Assembly: GCA_944470555.2 (NCBI GenBank)
Contig: OX104134.1
Location: 101,364,701-101,428,700 of the forward strand
Reading direction: 5' to 3'
From: Heterobilharzia americana
Taxonomy: Eukaryota > Platyhelminthes > Trematoda > Strigeidida > Schistosomatidae
Length of the DNA: 64,000 nucleotides
Both the position numbers and the translations under genes were made by a program. Every line of letters starts with the position of its first letter. The first letter of the stretch is position 1. Positions 10,996 to 24,634 of the stretch are shown here, one piece after another. The notes beneath the pieces were generated by a model, which did not search any database, was not told the DNA's origin, and saw only the letters and a list, made by a program, of their open reading frames with translations.

Positions 10996-13544
10996 GTATG
11001 GCATTAATGCTGGTGCTTGGGTGTTGATTTCAGTTTAGTCGTTTTCTAAGTGATTTCGGAGCATTGTGCATTCCCCAAATATGGCAATCTCACAATTATA
11101 CTCTTATTTGTTGCATTGCAAACGTAATTATTCTTGCAAACTGTTTTATTACCACTGTATTTTAATATAAACTTGAAGCTGTTTGTTTAAATGTAACGAA
11201 ACTAAAGTGGCTACTATTCGTTTCTCACATTTTTATGAAGAATAGTACAACAAACTAATTTCATCAAAGAACATCTTGTCACTTTAAATTGAGATGCCAA
11301 AAGATATGAAAGATTATCTTAATGTTAAGAATACCAAGAATGAGCGTCACAACTTTTCAAGAGAATTGATACGAAGAAGTGCAATCTATGGACATACTAT
11401 ATGGTTATAAATTTGCATATTGTGTTCGTTGCGGATTTATTTTCTCAGGAAAGTTATTTGATGTCATAGTTTAGAAACACAGTCGTATTTTTGTTGTTGA
11501 ATATGTGAATGTTAAGTATACTTCAAAGACATTTGTTTACTGGTTTAGTTTTCATAGTTCTGTAATCTTTCAATGAAAAACGTTTTAACAAAATTAAACA
11601 CTTAGAGGAAAGTAGATTCAACTATTTGAGTACTGGCCTAGATAGTACACGAGAATAATTCCACCATCAGCTATTGTGATCACTTGACTTCGTGACATGT
11701 GTTTTAAATGTCAAGGTTTCGATTCTTAGAGTTCAAAACGAAGATGCTAAGACAACGTGTAAACATTTAGACAATAACTTCCTGTTATAGTGTGCAGAAA
11801 GACTGACGAAATCTTCATAAGAAGCCGCATTTGATTAGGCCATTGTAATGTATATAAGCCTTGTAATTTGTATATGTTGTTGACGTTGCCGTCGACATTA
11901 TAAATATACCTTCTGTTCTATTACTGCTTTTTCTGTTTACGAAGAAGCTGAGTGACTACTAAAGTAGAATCTGAAAGTATTTGTACAACCACCCTCATAT
12001 ACAGTAGTCCTCATACATGTATAACAGCCTAAATCAAGTCACCGCAAAGATATATAAATATTCGAGACTCCCCCTTGATGACCATCCAGTTACTTGGGAA
12101 ACAAAAGTGCGGTAAAACAATGGAATGTACGCTGCTACGTTCAAATAAATGTAAAAGTTAGAAGGATATTTGTATATATATTTATATGTGTAATAACCTT
12201 GGTTCTTCCTAGGCCTTTCAAGAATAGCATCCCCTATTGATTTCGACTTTTAAAAAACCTTATTAATATACTTATAATCAAGTGTCTTTTCTTTAGAATT
12301 CACAGTACAACTAGTAGTTGTGAATGACTTCCAGAGATATGGACTTTTTCAAGGAATCTAGAAAATCTTATCGCATTCCGTAATAGGTCCAAACTGGTTA
12401 ATTATTTCCAAAAATGGCTTTGATCTCACCATTTTACCCAAAAGAACATCATTGGTGCATACTATCGTCATTCCTTGGACTTACCTGTTTAAAGCGTATA
12501 TTGATCTACAGCGTATGTAAGCCTATCTCATACAGGTAGTATTTACTGATATGTCTTTATAGCATGCAGTAAAATGCGGGTACACGTATTATGCGTTAAT
12601 GCTGACTGTTAAAAGCATTACATTTTCACTATGATTTATCACATTTAACTAGTGAATCTCTGAATTATTGTGAAAATAATGAATGCAGACAGATACTATT
12701 GTTATGAGACAAAGTGTAGTGTTATTATCTACCTTGTGTTTGCAACTTTTCCCTGAGAAATTCTTTGCGCAGACATCTATCTAACAAGTAAGAAGACATA
12801 AGACTTTTCTGTATATTTGAGTCTAGAATTTTACTCACTAAGCAAACGACTGTTTTTGACAAAAGAAATGATAAAGTTTACAAGGGATACATATTTTTTG
12901 AATTAAATTAGTTTGATAACTTTATTGTATTGAATTACTTTCATTACTTTTAGTAATTAGAATAACAATAATCAAACTAGTTCACAGAGGGTACAGTTCT
13001 GCTTTCTATAACGTAAGTGATTTTCAACCTTTATTGTTTTAAAAAAGACAAATATAGTATCTCTATGGTATCTATCAAGCGTATCAGCCACAGGAGGGAC
13101 ATCAAATCTTCTAGAATCACACATTTATTTACCCCTAGTGGCCTCACAACACCTATTTGGAAAATGCACTTCATTATTCTTTAACACTGGAAATACTTTT
13201 TCTCATGTTGAATAAATCCCATAAAGTTCTTAAGAGTTAGAAGTGTACTTTATTAGGTGCTACATATGAATTAGTTGACTTCTTTAGGTTACAAAAGACT
13301 GTCTACCAGAATTATCTTTCGTAAATAGTTTCACAGTTTTCACTGAACCCATATTCACCAGTGAATTGGAATCAAAGAACTTCAGGTTTTACGACATAGG
13401 TTGAAGTTTAGTAAATCTGAAGAAGTGGCCGAAACGACACGTTCATTTTTGCGATCTATCAGAAGTACACTAACTAAAGTTAACTTACATTACACTCTAA
13501 CCCAAAGGTACTCTACTTGATTTCTCGGACTGGAAATTAGTTTC
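10996..13544. other. A+T-rich stretch, nothing recognised
   Basis: I looked for splice-bounded coding segments, LINE motifs and SINE boxes and found none I could defend. A short imperfect palindrome (TGTTGACG...CGTCGACA) lies near 11877-11898 without further support. Confidence 0.5.
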
Positions 13545-13640
13545 ATCAAGATTGAAGATGGTCTTACTGGTGAGTGTCAGAAATCAAGAAACATAGGTCC
13601 GAGGCTTCCTGCCGAATGCCTCAGTCCAATTAACTTCTGA
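13545..13640 (+). repeat. Hammerhead-like SINE fragment
   Basis: CTGGTGAGTGTCAG, a few bases later AAGAAACATAGGTCCGAGGC, then TTCCTGCCGAAT lie in the order and spacing of a hammerhead core: CUGAUGA with one change, GAAAC, and a GUC cleavage triplet. The same arrangement appears at 37370-37450, where CTGATGA is intact, and in weaker form at 44770-44990. Helix II (GTGTCA versus ATCAA) is poorly paired, so activity is doubtful. No tRNA-like head is visible here. Confidence 0.5.
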
Positions 13641-14934
13641 ATTTCCAATTAATATAACTGGAGAGTAGCCAGTTACAAGTTGTCTGCTAAGTGCTGACTG
13701 AATTGTAACAATAATTTTGCAGTGTGTCCACTAGGCTAATGGACTCCTCATTGTGGAGCACTTCGGTAGATGTTACTTGGTGTGGAGGTGATTGTCAGGA
13801 CGCTCTGAATCTAGATTTCCTGCCTACTAGCACACATCGCAGGAAAATCTGTTGCTTCCTAACCGTTGCTAAAACCAGAGTACTTTTAATATCCTCAGCT
13901 TTACTATAACTGAAAAATAGTACTGGTGATAAGTAGAATCACCAAAACTTTATGGAACGCATTAGCAACTAAGGGACTCTCTGATATTTCAAAATTTACC
14001 GATTGTTGCCATGGTGCCACCTCGTCATGAATTACGTAGAAAAGCAACTGAAGTACAAACCATAAATTAACGTAGCAGGTAGCTTACAGTCTTAAGATGT
14101 TGAATGTCTTGAATGAAAGAATGTTTAAATTAGCATGAGTTGATTCCCAACCTTAAAGGGATTAACGCGAAGTTAAGTTGAGCTGTATTATATTGACGAA
14201 GTAATGTTCTTTCTATCTAGGATAGGATACGTATTCAGTTGCTATCTTATCGTTTAATTATATACACGTTTTTCGAAACTGGTTGTCCCAAAGTTAAACT
14301 TCGGCATTATGATAAGGTATAATTCCATATTAAATCGTGTATTTGGTGTGATATTACTTAAGTTTCTAGCAGAATTTGTTGACGAAACAATAAGAAGACG
14401 TAAATTGTCTGGACAGTGTAATGTACTTGTGCAACACATTTCTAACTATCTGGTCACATACGTACTTGTCATAGGTATTTATATGGAAATTCATGAAGAT
14501 AAGGGTTGAAAAAATGAAAAGACTTCAAGTAGGAAGGCTGAATAACACGGAAAATCAATAGAGTGAAAATAATAGTACATCGAACTTGGTTTTTATTGTT
14601 GAATTCACTAAGGGAGATTCAATGTGATAACAAATTGTTTTTGAACATACAAAGTGGTTCAAGCATCCTAACAGCTAAGGCCTTAACAAATTTGAGGATC
14701 CATCCCCATCTACCTTGTTATTCAAGGTTGATTAACACTTGAGTTGACTTTTTGGATAGCCCATAGATTTATTAGTTAAGAATGCATTTTCGTTTAGAAA
14801 GGAGGGAGTAAATGGATTAAAAATATATTCAAGTTGTGTAGAAACAGTGTTACATGAATGGTGGTTATGACTGAAAACGCACTTGCCCTTAGATACAATA
14901 TTAAAATTACTATTGCTTGCATTTACAGGACAAC
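13641..14934. other. No feature recognised
   Basis: A+T-rich. Two open frames of about 60 codons on opposite strands near 14254-14509 overlap each other and show no family feature. Confidence 0.45.
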
Positions 14935-15060
14935 TTCAGGCTGGTATTTATTACGAACTGACTTCAGTTGGGGAATTATCGGAAACCCGGGAGCAATGGG
15001 CAGCTGCTTTGCCCTAATATGGGACTCCTCAACAGTGAGCACCTAGGACCCGTATATATA
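14935..15060 (-). repeat. Hammerhead-bearing SINE copy, minus strand
   Basis: Read on the minus strand it contains GAGGAGTCCCATATTAGGGC, then AAAGCAGCTGCCCATTGCTCCC, then a tail ending near CAACTGAAGTCAG. This is the same layout as the copies at 35037-35150, 35158-35258, 37552-37656 and 42290-42468: core, short helix II, GAAAC (here AAAGC), AGCTG and cleavage region. The core and GAAAC positions are mutated, so this copy should be inactive. The tRNA-like head is missing or unrecognisable. Confidence 0.7.
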
Positions 15061-15657
15061 TCTTTATATATGATTTGCTTTCCAATAGAAGTTGTTTAGA
15101 TAATGAATTATTTCTTACGTTGCTACATGAAAGTGCAGCATATATAATGTACATTAATGTGTATATCGATGATTAAATAGCATGTATTTAGCACTGATTA
15201 ATAAATTAGTAAGCACTTTCAAACAAAAAAATGAAATTACTTATTCCACGAAAACCAGACCTCAGCTCACTGTTAGATGGTAGGAATACACTGAACTAAG
15301 TGGGTAGATAGTATATTTTATTTCTAATCGCAACTTACTTCGTTCTGAAGTTTGTGCCTAAGTTGTTGCCTAGAATGACAGTGAAAGCTTCAAGACGAAA
15401 CCATCCAGCTCAGAGAACACAGCACCATCAAAGTTATGTGGCACAAGTAGCACATATTCAGTATTGAACTTGCAAGTAACTTGGACACTTATTTATTAAT
15501 AATATGATACAGGAAGCTTGTAATAATTTGCTTGACATATCTCGAATAAATACTGTTTGTTTCTGCAGTACTGAGAGTACTGTCAGAGTACAGAGCATCT
15601 TAATTAGACCCCACTCTTTCATTGAGTTACCTGACAGGTTAATTCCTTCGTTTTAAG
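15061..15657. other. No feature recognised
   Basis: A+T-rich spacer between a SINE copy and RTE copy D. Confidence 0.5.
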
Positions 15658-17157
15658 CGTAATCTAAATCTTCTAGGTTCTTTTCCGCGGTATAGCGTAT
15701 CCCCCTTTTCTCACAGCTCCTCACTGTTTGTTGCCTGATCCAATCCACTACAATCAGGAATATCATGGGTTATAGTAGGCAGCCTTGTTTCACTCCTGTC
15801 TCCTGTCTTCACTTCAAAGGCATCATTGAGCTTTCCACTGTGGATCACTTCGCATGTAGCATCATCTACCATGTGGGTGTTGAATGAGGTTGGTAAAGGT
15901 TTGTGGCACCAAAACCGTAGTGTTGGCTCAGCTGCCTGTCAAAATACTTGTCGGTCGACGCTGTCGAAAGCCTTTTCAAAGTTGATGAAGTTGAGGTAGA
16001 TGGTTGACTGGACTGGCATTCTATACTCTGTTCTATGATGATGCGTAGTGTATGTAGCGTTGCGATTTGGTCTGCACATGATTTGTACTTCCTGAATGCA
16101 GCCTGTTTCTGTTGTAGTTTTGAATTGAGTGCATGCTTTAGTCTTTCTAGGATGATGTGGCTTAATATTTAGCTTGCTTTGGGTGGACAGGGAGAGGAGC
16201 GTGATTCCGTGCCAGTTCTTGCAAACACTTAGGTCGTCCTTCTTCGGGAGTTTGACAAGATAACCCTTCTTCCAATCGACAGGTACCTTCCCTTCCTTCC
16301 ACACCTTCTGCAATAGTGTTGTGATGTGAGCATGTCCGCTGTTGTCTCTGCGTTCGCTTTCAGTGCTTCTGGCACGATTCCATCCAGTGTTGCTGCTTTC
16401 CCACATTTCATTAGCTTTATGGGATTCAGGACTTCGACTTTTGTTGGAGGATTTGTGTTGAGTTGTAGGTTTGTGGCTGCAGATGGTATTTCTGGACGAA
16501 GTTCAGGTGGTGGTGGTGTTCGATTCAAGAGCTTTTCGAAGTGATCGGCCCATTGTTTCATTTGTTTGTCTTCTTTCGTAATTAAATTCCCTTCTTCATC
16601 TTTTATTGTTTTCATGTATGTTGATCTATTCCCTCCCAGATAGGAACCTGGTTATTTGATACAATGTTGTCAGGTCTCTGTGTCTCTTACCTGCAGCCTG
16701 TTCTGCTTCACTTGCCAGTGTGCCGTGGTAGTGTCTTTTGTCTTTCCGTGAACTCTTCCACACTTCTTTGTCCAGTGTTTTATAAGTTGTACTCAGTTCC
16801 TCTTCTCGTTGTGCATCCTTGCACTGGTTTATCTTCTGCTTCACCAGCTTCCTCTCCTCTATCAGCTTCCATGTGTCCATCGAGATCCATTCCTTGTCTT
16901 GTCTTATTTCTTCTTCATTCCTTATATGGCTATGCAGGTTTCTTTCCACATAGCTTTCAGAGTTCCAGTGCTCATCCACACATGTTTCTACTGGGTTGTT
17001 GCTTGATATCCCCCATTTTGTCTTGATGGCTGCCGTGAAGATGCCACTGGTAGTTTCTTCCTTCAGTTTCTGTTGTGGGTGTTGAACTTGGACTGTGGTT
17101 TATCACCAACTTCCTTGAAGGCTTCCAACTTGATTTGGAAGGTTTTAGGCTTTAATT
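15658..17157 (-). pseudogene. RTE-clade (SR2-like) LINE copy D, both ends missing
   Basis: On the minus strand it runs from a pre-RT linker (WNSESYVERNLHSHIRNEEE near 16980-16920) through KHRDLTTLYQITRFLSGRE-like sequence and MKCGKAATLDGIVPEALKAN (the K.GKAxGxDGIxxE motif, about 16440-16350) to WKKGYLVKLPKKDDLSVCKN, FINFEKAFDSVDRQVF (RT motif with the first catalytic Asp, about 15990-15940), and then the GVKQGC region in a shifted frame. It ends at 15658 inside the catalytic box, at EDLDYA just before the two aspartates. The 3' third and the trinucleotide tail are absent, which is unusual for a LINE. It shares frameshifts and a 7-bp duplication (CTCCTGT twice, near 15797-15810) with copy C. 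Confidence 0.88.
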
Positions 17158-20100
17158 ATGACTTTAATTATGTACATTTTAAAAGTGATTATATGCTGTC
17201 CTAGTTAAATCTGTCCAGGTACGCTGCTGATGAGCTTGACTTGAAATAAATGAAATGACCATTCGGTGATCAGATCACTTATACGTAGCTACCTATCACT
17301 GATGTTGGGTGTGAGCCACCAACAAGTACTCAGGTCAGTTAACTGCATATTTCGGGCAACTTTGACGTTCATACTCTTGAAGCCAGTTGTAGTGTCGAGC
17401 AGACCACACTACGTGTTTATATGTGAATATATGCTTATCAATAGCTGATACATGATCTAGGTCGTATATACATTTTTCCCCTCTAGGAAAATGACCAACA
17501 AGTTGTGTCCTACTATGGATTTGTAGTGATATAATTAGCATAGTAAATTTTGGAAGAATTCTGCACTTATACTCACCTGAAAGCAAATGGTGTCAGACTG
17601 GATAGAATGAAACATATTAATCAGTATTTATTAAACCACAGAAAAATATTCGTCCCCATCCCGTCTTATATATGTTCTACTTTTGATCTTTTATCACTTC
17701 GGATAATCTTGCAATAAGTTCACTGTTTGAAATTATTACTTTTGTCTTTAACTATAGATAACAGTAGTGAAGGTGTACATTCTTATTATTTTCCACTTGT
17801 TCTTGTATTCTGACACTTTCGTAGTTGTATAACAACAGTTTTTATCACTCATGAATTCAACAGTTTAAGAAAAGTTCAAAGTGCTTAGTGAATAAAAGTT
17901 ACCAGTGTAATCAGGTATCCAATGATCTAGATTCGTTTGACACTGAAAAACCTCCTAGTATCCTGACTTCACAATTTGCTACTGATAAGTAAGTTAACAG
18001 TCGTAGTTATTTTACATTACAACTTCAAATGTAGATGATTACACCATTTCAAATAGGCATAATTTAAATTCGGGGATTAGTTCTGTTTACCGATTACTAT
18101 CCAGTTTTTAAAGTATGATCGTTTTTTGGCTTGTATGAGTTCATAGGCTGAATTTCTTGAGAAAAAAGTAGTCAGTCATGTTTTTAACACTTTAAGAATT
18201 CATCAGCCAGCACTAATTTTTATGTTTATCTGATTCAAACCTGTAATACAGTAGAAACTAATTTGTACCATGATAGTAGCAGAAATTTAAGGTAAGCAGA
18301 GGTGTAGGGGAACACAGGTTAGCAGTCTACACATTCCAACCTCACTGTAGTCACCAAGCGTGGAATTAGTCATGCAGCGTATCTGAAGGTGCTTTTAGTT
18401 ACTGGTAAGGATATATTTAGATCCTATCAGAACTAAAGTTATGCTTAAACTTAAGCCACTTCCGTACAGATAAACAAGTGAAACAAACATTCAGTGAGAT
18501 TAAAACAGCTTACATTATGCAAGCACTCTTAAATGTTCAGCAGCACAAAGGTCAAAATTAAGCTAGTAAATAGTCGTAGACATGAACTCAACTACCTACT
18601 TAGTATCATTTCAAAAGAATAAAAAGTGGCACTTATTCAATGCACACTTAATACTATGTATAAAGAATACACCGGCTATCTAATCAAAACGTAGACTTCT
18701 GTTAATAATGATCGCCACCGTCTCATAGTGTTTCCATTCTGTTATCTCAATGTTTCTTGCCTTCGTTTAATAAGTGTAGTTACACTAATTAACTATACGG
18801 GAACTTAAGTTGTCTAGCATTCAGATTTGTGTCTATTTGTGTGTGTGGGAATGTGTATGAAACAAAAATCACACTAACAACGTATTAAAAACAGAGAGTT
18901 ACATTTCCGAAATTTAATTTTTACATCTGGTGTCAGGTAAACTAGGTTACAATGCTATGAAGAATAGTCAGAGATAAGAAGAAAATATCTTTCATGTCTT
19001 TAGAATTAGTGAAATATTCTGGTCTAAAAACCAGACAGACTGTAGAAATTTGAGAAACAATGTTTGCTTTTTCTCTAGATTTCATTTACTACTGCCACTA
19101 TCATTATCATCATTTATGTAAGATAATTTTACAATTATTCTTGACCATCTGTTAAACGTTGAAGTAAGGAATTCTAGTTTATTGGAACCGCGTTTGTTTT
19201 ACTAATGATGTACAAGTTAATCTCAACACTCATAATCAATAAAGATGAATATCTAGAAGACGAACAAGTGTCAGGGGGTAATGATAAATTAAAAAAAGGC
19301 AAACACATGAAGAAAATATGGTTAGTTGTGTTTAGAATATGATTTATAAACTAGATAAACTATCCACAAAAGCCTTTATTGATAAGTCCTATGGTGTGCT
19401 AAACAGCAATGCGCGAATTTGATGGAAATAAACTCAAATTACCATTTGATAAGAACTAGTAGTCCCTGGTTTGAGAGTTAGGTGAATCATGATCACTGTA
19501 AAATCACTTAACTGTTAACTTTAGATGTTCTGATAATTGAATGTCATGTTATAACGAATCAAGCTGGAATATTTAGGTGAGATTCTCACTAACATAATCC
19601 CATGGGTATGTGTACACTAGCTTGTAAACTAGACATATCAGAATTAATTTCTAACTGGCTGCTGCTATTTGAAGTGTTGATCTGGTTTGAAATCACAAAT
19701 ATCCGGCAAGCTATACTTCTGAAAACAATCATCCCTTAAGTTTATGCCACATGAAGAGTGTCCGTTGGATAACAGTAGAACAGAAGTTGTATAGAGCTGC
19801 CTTTATGAGACTTGATATCAGGTGTTCTTCATGGATGACCAGTATCCCTCACTAGTGTTGCGTTTCATATCGAAATGGTGGGTTAGGAAAGGTCAGTTTG
19901 TGTAGAGCAATGTCATTTGTCTTGGTCACTTAAGCAAGAAGATATTCAAGGATGATAGCAAGACTAGATTATAGTCAAAAGTAGGGTTGTGTGGTCAGTT
20001 CAGCTTAAATGGCGTCAGGAATTCTGAAGGCCTGATTCAAAAAAGTTCGGATATGGAAAAGCATTTTTTTTATCATCTTAATTATCTTTCTGTGTGTAAT

Positions 20101-20730
20101 ATAGTTTATTAAACATAAGGATTCTCTAATTCGCATCTAATATCTGTTCATTTCGCGCGATGTTAGAGTTTATTGAGGTAAATCGTTAGTATCAAGGATA
20201 ATCAGGCAAGCGTTTATATTCACACATGCATGGACCTATGTAGCCAATATTTTCGGCGGTTAGTAATTTGATCACCAATATAATCAATGTAGGATGGGGT
20301 TAATAACATTTTTTTGGAGTGTAACCAATAGATAAAGTCTTGAACTACTGTAAAGTACATTCTAGACAAGTATATCACCTTCATATGATCATTTTGGCTC
20401 CATTTCTCAAACAGTGCAGATCTGCAAATAAGTCAGCTAATATTTATTGTTCTTGAATTTCTGTTATTTTATTCTAAAGTGCTGTGTATAAAGAAACTGA
20501 ACAGCTCCATCATCTTTGAATTTATATTGGAGAGTTTTTTGTCTTAATACCTTGGATGTATATTCAGCATATTTGGAAAAAACAGCATTCTATATCGAGT
20601 GATAGGACTATGATGATTTGAAGAGTTGTCTGCATATCTGAAGATATCTTGATATCGTAATTGTTTAAGGTCATTTTATCCAAATATAGTGCTTCTACTG
20701 GGTATACTGTGAAATTCTCCCAGCGTGTCA
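17158..20730. other. A+T-rich stretch, nothing recognised
   Basis: Three and a half kilobases without a recognised coding exon, LINE motif or SINE box. A short tandem duplication of CTTTAATTATG lies at about 17151-17174, at the edge of copy D. Confidence 0.5.
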
Positions 20731-20866
20731 ATAAGTGACTTTAAAGGCCACCCCAACTAATCAGACAACCAATTAGAGTTCTGTATTTAGTGGAAAACTG
20801 GCTTTCAAGGTGAAATACAAGTTGGCTATTTCAGTAGTTGCTAAGGTGGCCTTTAAAGTCATTTGT
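20731..20866. mobile_element. MITE-like element with 22-bp terminal inverted repeats
   Basis: ATAAGTGACTTTAAAGGCCA followed by CC at 20731-20752 matches the reverse complement of 20845-20866 at 20 of 22 positions. The TGACTTTAAAGGCCACC core (17 bp) is perfect. The 136-bp unit has no coding capacity. Terminal inverted repeats around a short non-coding body are what miniature DNA transposons look like. I could not find a convincing target-site duplication, so a chance hairpin or an older element with eroded flanks remains possible. Confidence 0.5.
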
Positions 20867-22734
20867 ATCAATCAAATTTGATTCTGTGATTGCATGTGAA
20901 GATTCACATCAGCAGTGAAAAATTGCTTTATTTACTAGTATCCGATAATCATTTTATCCATAAAACAATTAGTCTATCCAGTACAGTGGTACTTAAAATT
21001 GATCAAAAGGGCTTCTAGGACAGTGTTCTTGTTGTCTTCATAGGCTTAAATTAATTATCTAGAAAGACAAAAATATGCTGTTAAAATAACATTATGAAAA
21101 GTGAATTGTGTCCAACATATAAAGGAAAATCGACCACAGAATTATCAGTTTACCTTCTAGCCTCCGGAAAGTTTGACGTGAAAGTGGATTTTGAATAGCA
21201 TACAGCTATCTGCGAGTATTGTTTTTAATACCCTACAGTTTGCCTGGGGTTTGTAAAAGCAAAGACTAGAAAGCTGGTAATATCAAAAGTGGTTGATTCA
21301 CACAAATCAGATATCAATCTGCCAGGGAATGTCTGAGATAAATCTCTAGCAGCTACTAGAATGACCAGTCAGTTTCTTTCATTTTATGAAATTGGGAAAC
21401 CTAACCGCATACTCCAGTGATCTTGAGAGTCACTGTGGTCATCCGGGTGATTATAAAGACCACGTTAACAACCTCTGAAGTGATCAATTCCGTTTGTTTA
21501 CTTCCTCTGGGAGCGTGGTTTTTTCACAAATTGAAGAAACTCCATTGTTTACCTCAGTAGTTGTTTGAATGTCTTTTAGATTCACTCAGTCATTCACTTT
21601 GATATAAAGTAAACCTTGAGAATATAATGCAAATATATGTTATCTACAGAAAGAAACGGATAGGTGAATCACATAATGTTTGTTTGCACTAGGCCATAAA
21701 CAATTAATAAGCAAATATAGAAAAGTACAAATGAAATTCAAACAGTTTGAAGTACTTTCCAATCTGATTTCGGTTAGATTTACTTTATCTTAACGACTTT
21801 ATGCATTCAATAAGAAGCAGAAAGATGATGCAATTAAGTTGGTATGACGGTTTTGATGAAGTTGTGTTCACTAAGCTGGATTATGATGGTCAGTGTTTTA
21901 TCTTTGTTTATAGATGGATATAGTGCTGGTAGTAAATCTCACTGACTGAAATAGGCTTAATTGTCCAAAGATAAGTCGCAAGTATCATTCCGTTTCATTG
22001 TTGCTAATCCTATATTGGTAAATATGTTATTAGTTCTCTGTCAGTCAGTGGATAGCTACAGACAAAAATGTATTGAGTCTCTGGTACCTTCTAAAAGTTA
22101 GATAACATCTTGACAATACGAACCAGTACCTGGTCTTAAGACTGAATCGATAACCTTTGAAATTGTAGGTAAATTAGTCAGGATTTAAAACACTGGGATT
22201 CATTAACATAGTCAACGTGTCTGCCGGGACATAACTTCAACAGCTAACTTTGTTTCCATGGTTAATAATGACAGAGAATTAAATTCAGGAGTGAGATGTG
22301 GGACTTTATATTGGCTAGGGTTAAATAGTCAAACAACATGGTATTTTTAAGTATTCCAAGACTGGACCTGCTTAGAACAATGACTTAGGGTTATTGATAT
22401 TAATGTTAAGATGAAGACTAAATTATTGGAGAATCTGAGAGAAAATTTGAATTTTCATCTAGTGCTTCTTCAGCTGAAATAATCAATCAGTCAGTGGGTT
22501 CATCTCTAAATCACTAAAAAGGTTGCCATATGTTTAGATTAGCGAAATTTGTCGGTCGGATTGGGTTGTTGCTAGCCACTCATTTTTTTCATTGGTATAT
22601 CTCAGTAATTCGGACACTGCTGTATCACAGATCACAATTTGAAATTTCTTTTGTATATTTCTGAATAGAAACTCTATCTATCCCTAGTTTTGGTATTTGG
22701 AAAACTACTTGTCTGTGAAAAGTTTCAACCTGAG
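20867..22734. other. No feature recognised
   Basis: A+T-rich, no motif found on either strand. Confidence 0.5.
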
Positions 22735-22865
22735 TTGAACAAATTTATACTGGGTGATGGCTGAAGGTGAGATAAAAACTTAGGAGTGGAACCAGCGACC
22801 ACCGGGTTTGTGGACTGGTAATCCATCAACTGAGCCACGAGATGCGAAAGTTGACTATATATTTT
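22735..22865 (-). repeat. tRNA-derived SINE, minus strand
   Basis: On the minus strand GCATCTCGTGGCTCAGTTGA looks like a tRNA 5' end with an A box (TGGCTCAGTTG), followed by CCGGTGGTCGCTGGTTCCAC, which holds a B box (GGTTCCACTCC), and then a tail with CAGCCATCACCCAGTATAAA. The T-arm stem does not pair and the anticodon arm is poor, so this is not a working tRNA. The tail recurs at 26500-26640 on the plus strand (CAATCATCACCCAGTGTAAA), which shows a dispersed family. Confidence 0.65.
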
Positions 22866-24634
22866 TATTTTACTTCACTCATCTAGTGAAGTGTTGGTCA
22901 TATGCATCTGGAATGAAGTCATTTTAGTCTGAAAAGCCTAGACTTCTTTGATGAAAAAACTCGAGAAAAGTGAAATTTTTACAATTCCTAAAGCTTACAT
23001 ATGCCTGAATCACTGAATCACCAAAGAATGATTAGACCATTCAGTTATTTAATTAAATTACTAACTGTTACATGATTCGTTGAAGGAACTACACCAATCA
23101 GAGTTTAGATTGGCACCGATGGAGTATTTTTCATTAAATGTATGCGCATACAGACACGGTATGGTGATTAATATGCTTATGTCATATGTAGAATGATTTT
23201 TTATGATTGAATAAACAGAGAGTAAACTATGCATATATTTCATCTGTTTCGACCTACTGCCATCGACCTATTGATTAAAAATGACCGCAGAATTCGCACA
23301 TTTACGAATTAGTTAACTTGAGTTGTCTACTTCACTGTATTTGTTAGTTTCTTTCTGTGTTCATTGTCGCGTGTGTGCTGCTTGTTTTTGCATAACCACC
23401 TGTTTGAGTGTATCCATGTCTGTGTGTATGACCTCTGTGCTTTTCAGCTTATAAGTCAAAGGAGATTGAATCACTTTGCTTTTAGATTGAATGATTGTTG
23501 CTGTGTATGCGTGTGTGTGTATGTGTGTGAATTTTTGTCATTTGATACTCTGTGTGTGTGTGTGTGTGAGTGTATTTGTATGTGTTGCTGTGATATAGGA
23601 AGTGGAGTGTATCAAGTATCAAAACTACGACTGGCATTCAAAATTCATACGTGATGAAGTTTGCGAATAAATAAAACAATTCAGGCTACACAGAAGGTAA
23701 GTTCAATATTTTTTAAGCTGAATTGATCATTTAAAAAAATATGTAATCTATTTGTATGTAAGCACAGAATTTTGGTCGACAGTGAGATTAAACACCACAG
23801 TTTTCTAGTATCGCTTGCTTTCTAGGCTGAACAGCAGTTCATAAACTCTGCACGCATTTACACTAAATGTAGCGCAGTACCCTTCTTCTCGAAATCTGAG
23901 GTAGTAGAATTCGAAGTAATAGCTAAATTCTGCTCAAGGTAGCATACTGAAACAAATCTTTAGGTATCTTCTCGACATGTCTGTGAAAAAACAACCAACT
24001 GCAGGATATCCTAGTTTCCGACCGGTCGGATTTTACAAAAAGCCTTCCAGTTAGGTCCAGTTTTACGGGAAAAATGGCACGAGTTGAAATAGGACTTGAG
24101 TAACTCATTTTTCAACCAGACAGTTTACTTCAGACTATCACAGCATTAGTTTGTGAAGTTTTCGAACTTTTTCAGTGGTCTAAAGTCATATCCAGTCATG
24201 TATCTAAATGCTTAAACGTGCACTTTTGTTTTTATAAATTATACACCAGTCCTTATTTGTTCCAGGAAGGTCTGGTTGTTTTGCTTAACAGTATCCTGGC
24301 AAAGTAATAGACTAAAGATGATGGACTGACTTGTTCATAAGTATTATTCACTGCATATTATTTAGGTTGACTTTCTCAAATCAGGCTATTGATAACAGCC
24401 AGTGTCTAACGTCCCCTTATATACCGTCCTATAGATAGAAAGTGATAGGATATTAAATCGAGTTTACTCGAGTGACTTCATAAATTCATCATCTCCTACC
24501 AAAAAACATACATACAACTTGTATTCATTATCTCTTTAAGCGGTTTATATCTACCTTTGTTGCATCATTATTATTTTTAAAGTGAAGGAATTTTGTAATT
24601 GATTGTAACATAACTCATCAAAAACTGAAGGGCT
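22866..24634. other. A+T-rich stretch with GT-rich tract
   Basis: No gene recognised. It contains a (TG)n tract (listed separately) and a perfect 12-bp palindrome CCGACCGGTCGG near 24018-24029. Confidence 0.5.
23502..23570. repeat. (GT)n microsatellite
   Basis: Two GT/TG runs, at about 23502-23528 and 23550-23570, are split by an A+T-rich spacer. The cysteine- and valine-rich open frame across this tract is an artefact of the repeat. Confidence 0.9.

Noticed and set aside
16664..17026. 120-codon plus-strand frame over RTE copy D
   Set aside because: It is the antisense shadow of the RTE polyprotein on the minus strand. The same holds for plus frames over copies A and B.
23364..23654. Cysteine-rich 96-codon frame
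   Set aside because: It is produced by a (GT)n tract (alternating Cys and Val codons).
24018..24029. CCGACCGGTCGG palindrome as a regulatory site
   Set aside because: It is a single 12-bp palindrome with no neighbouring gene or second copy to support a function.
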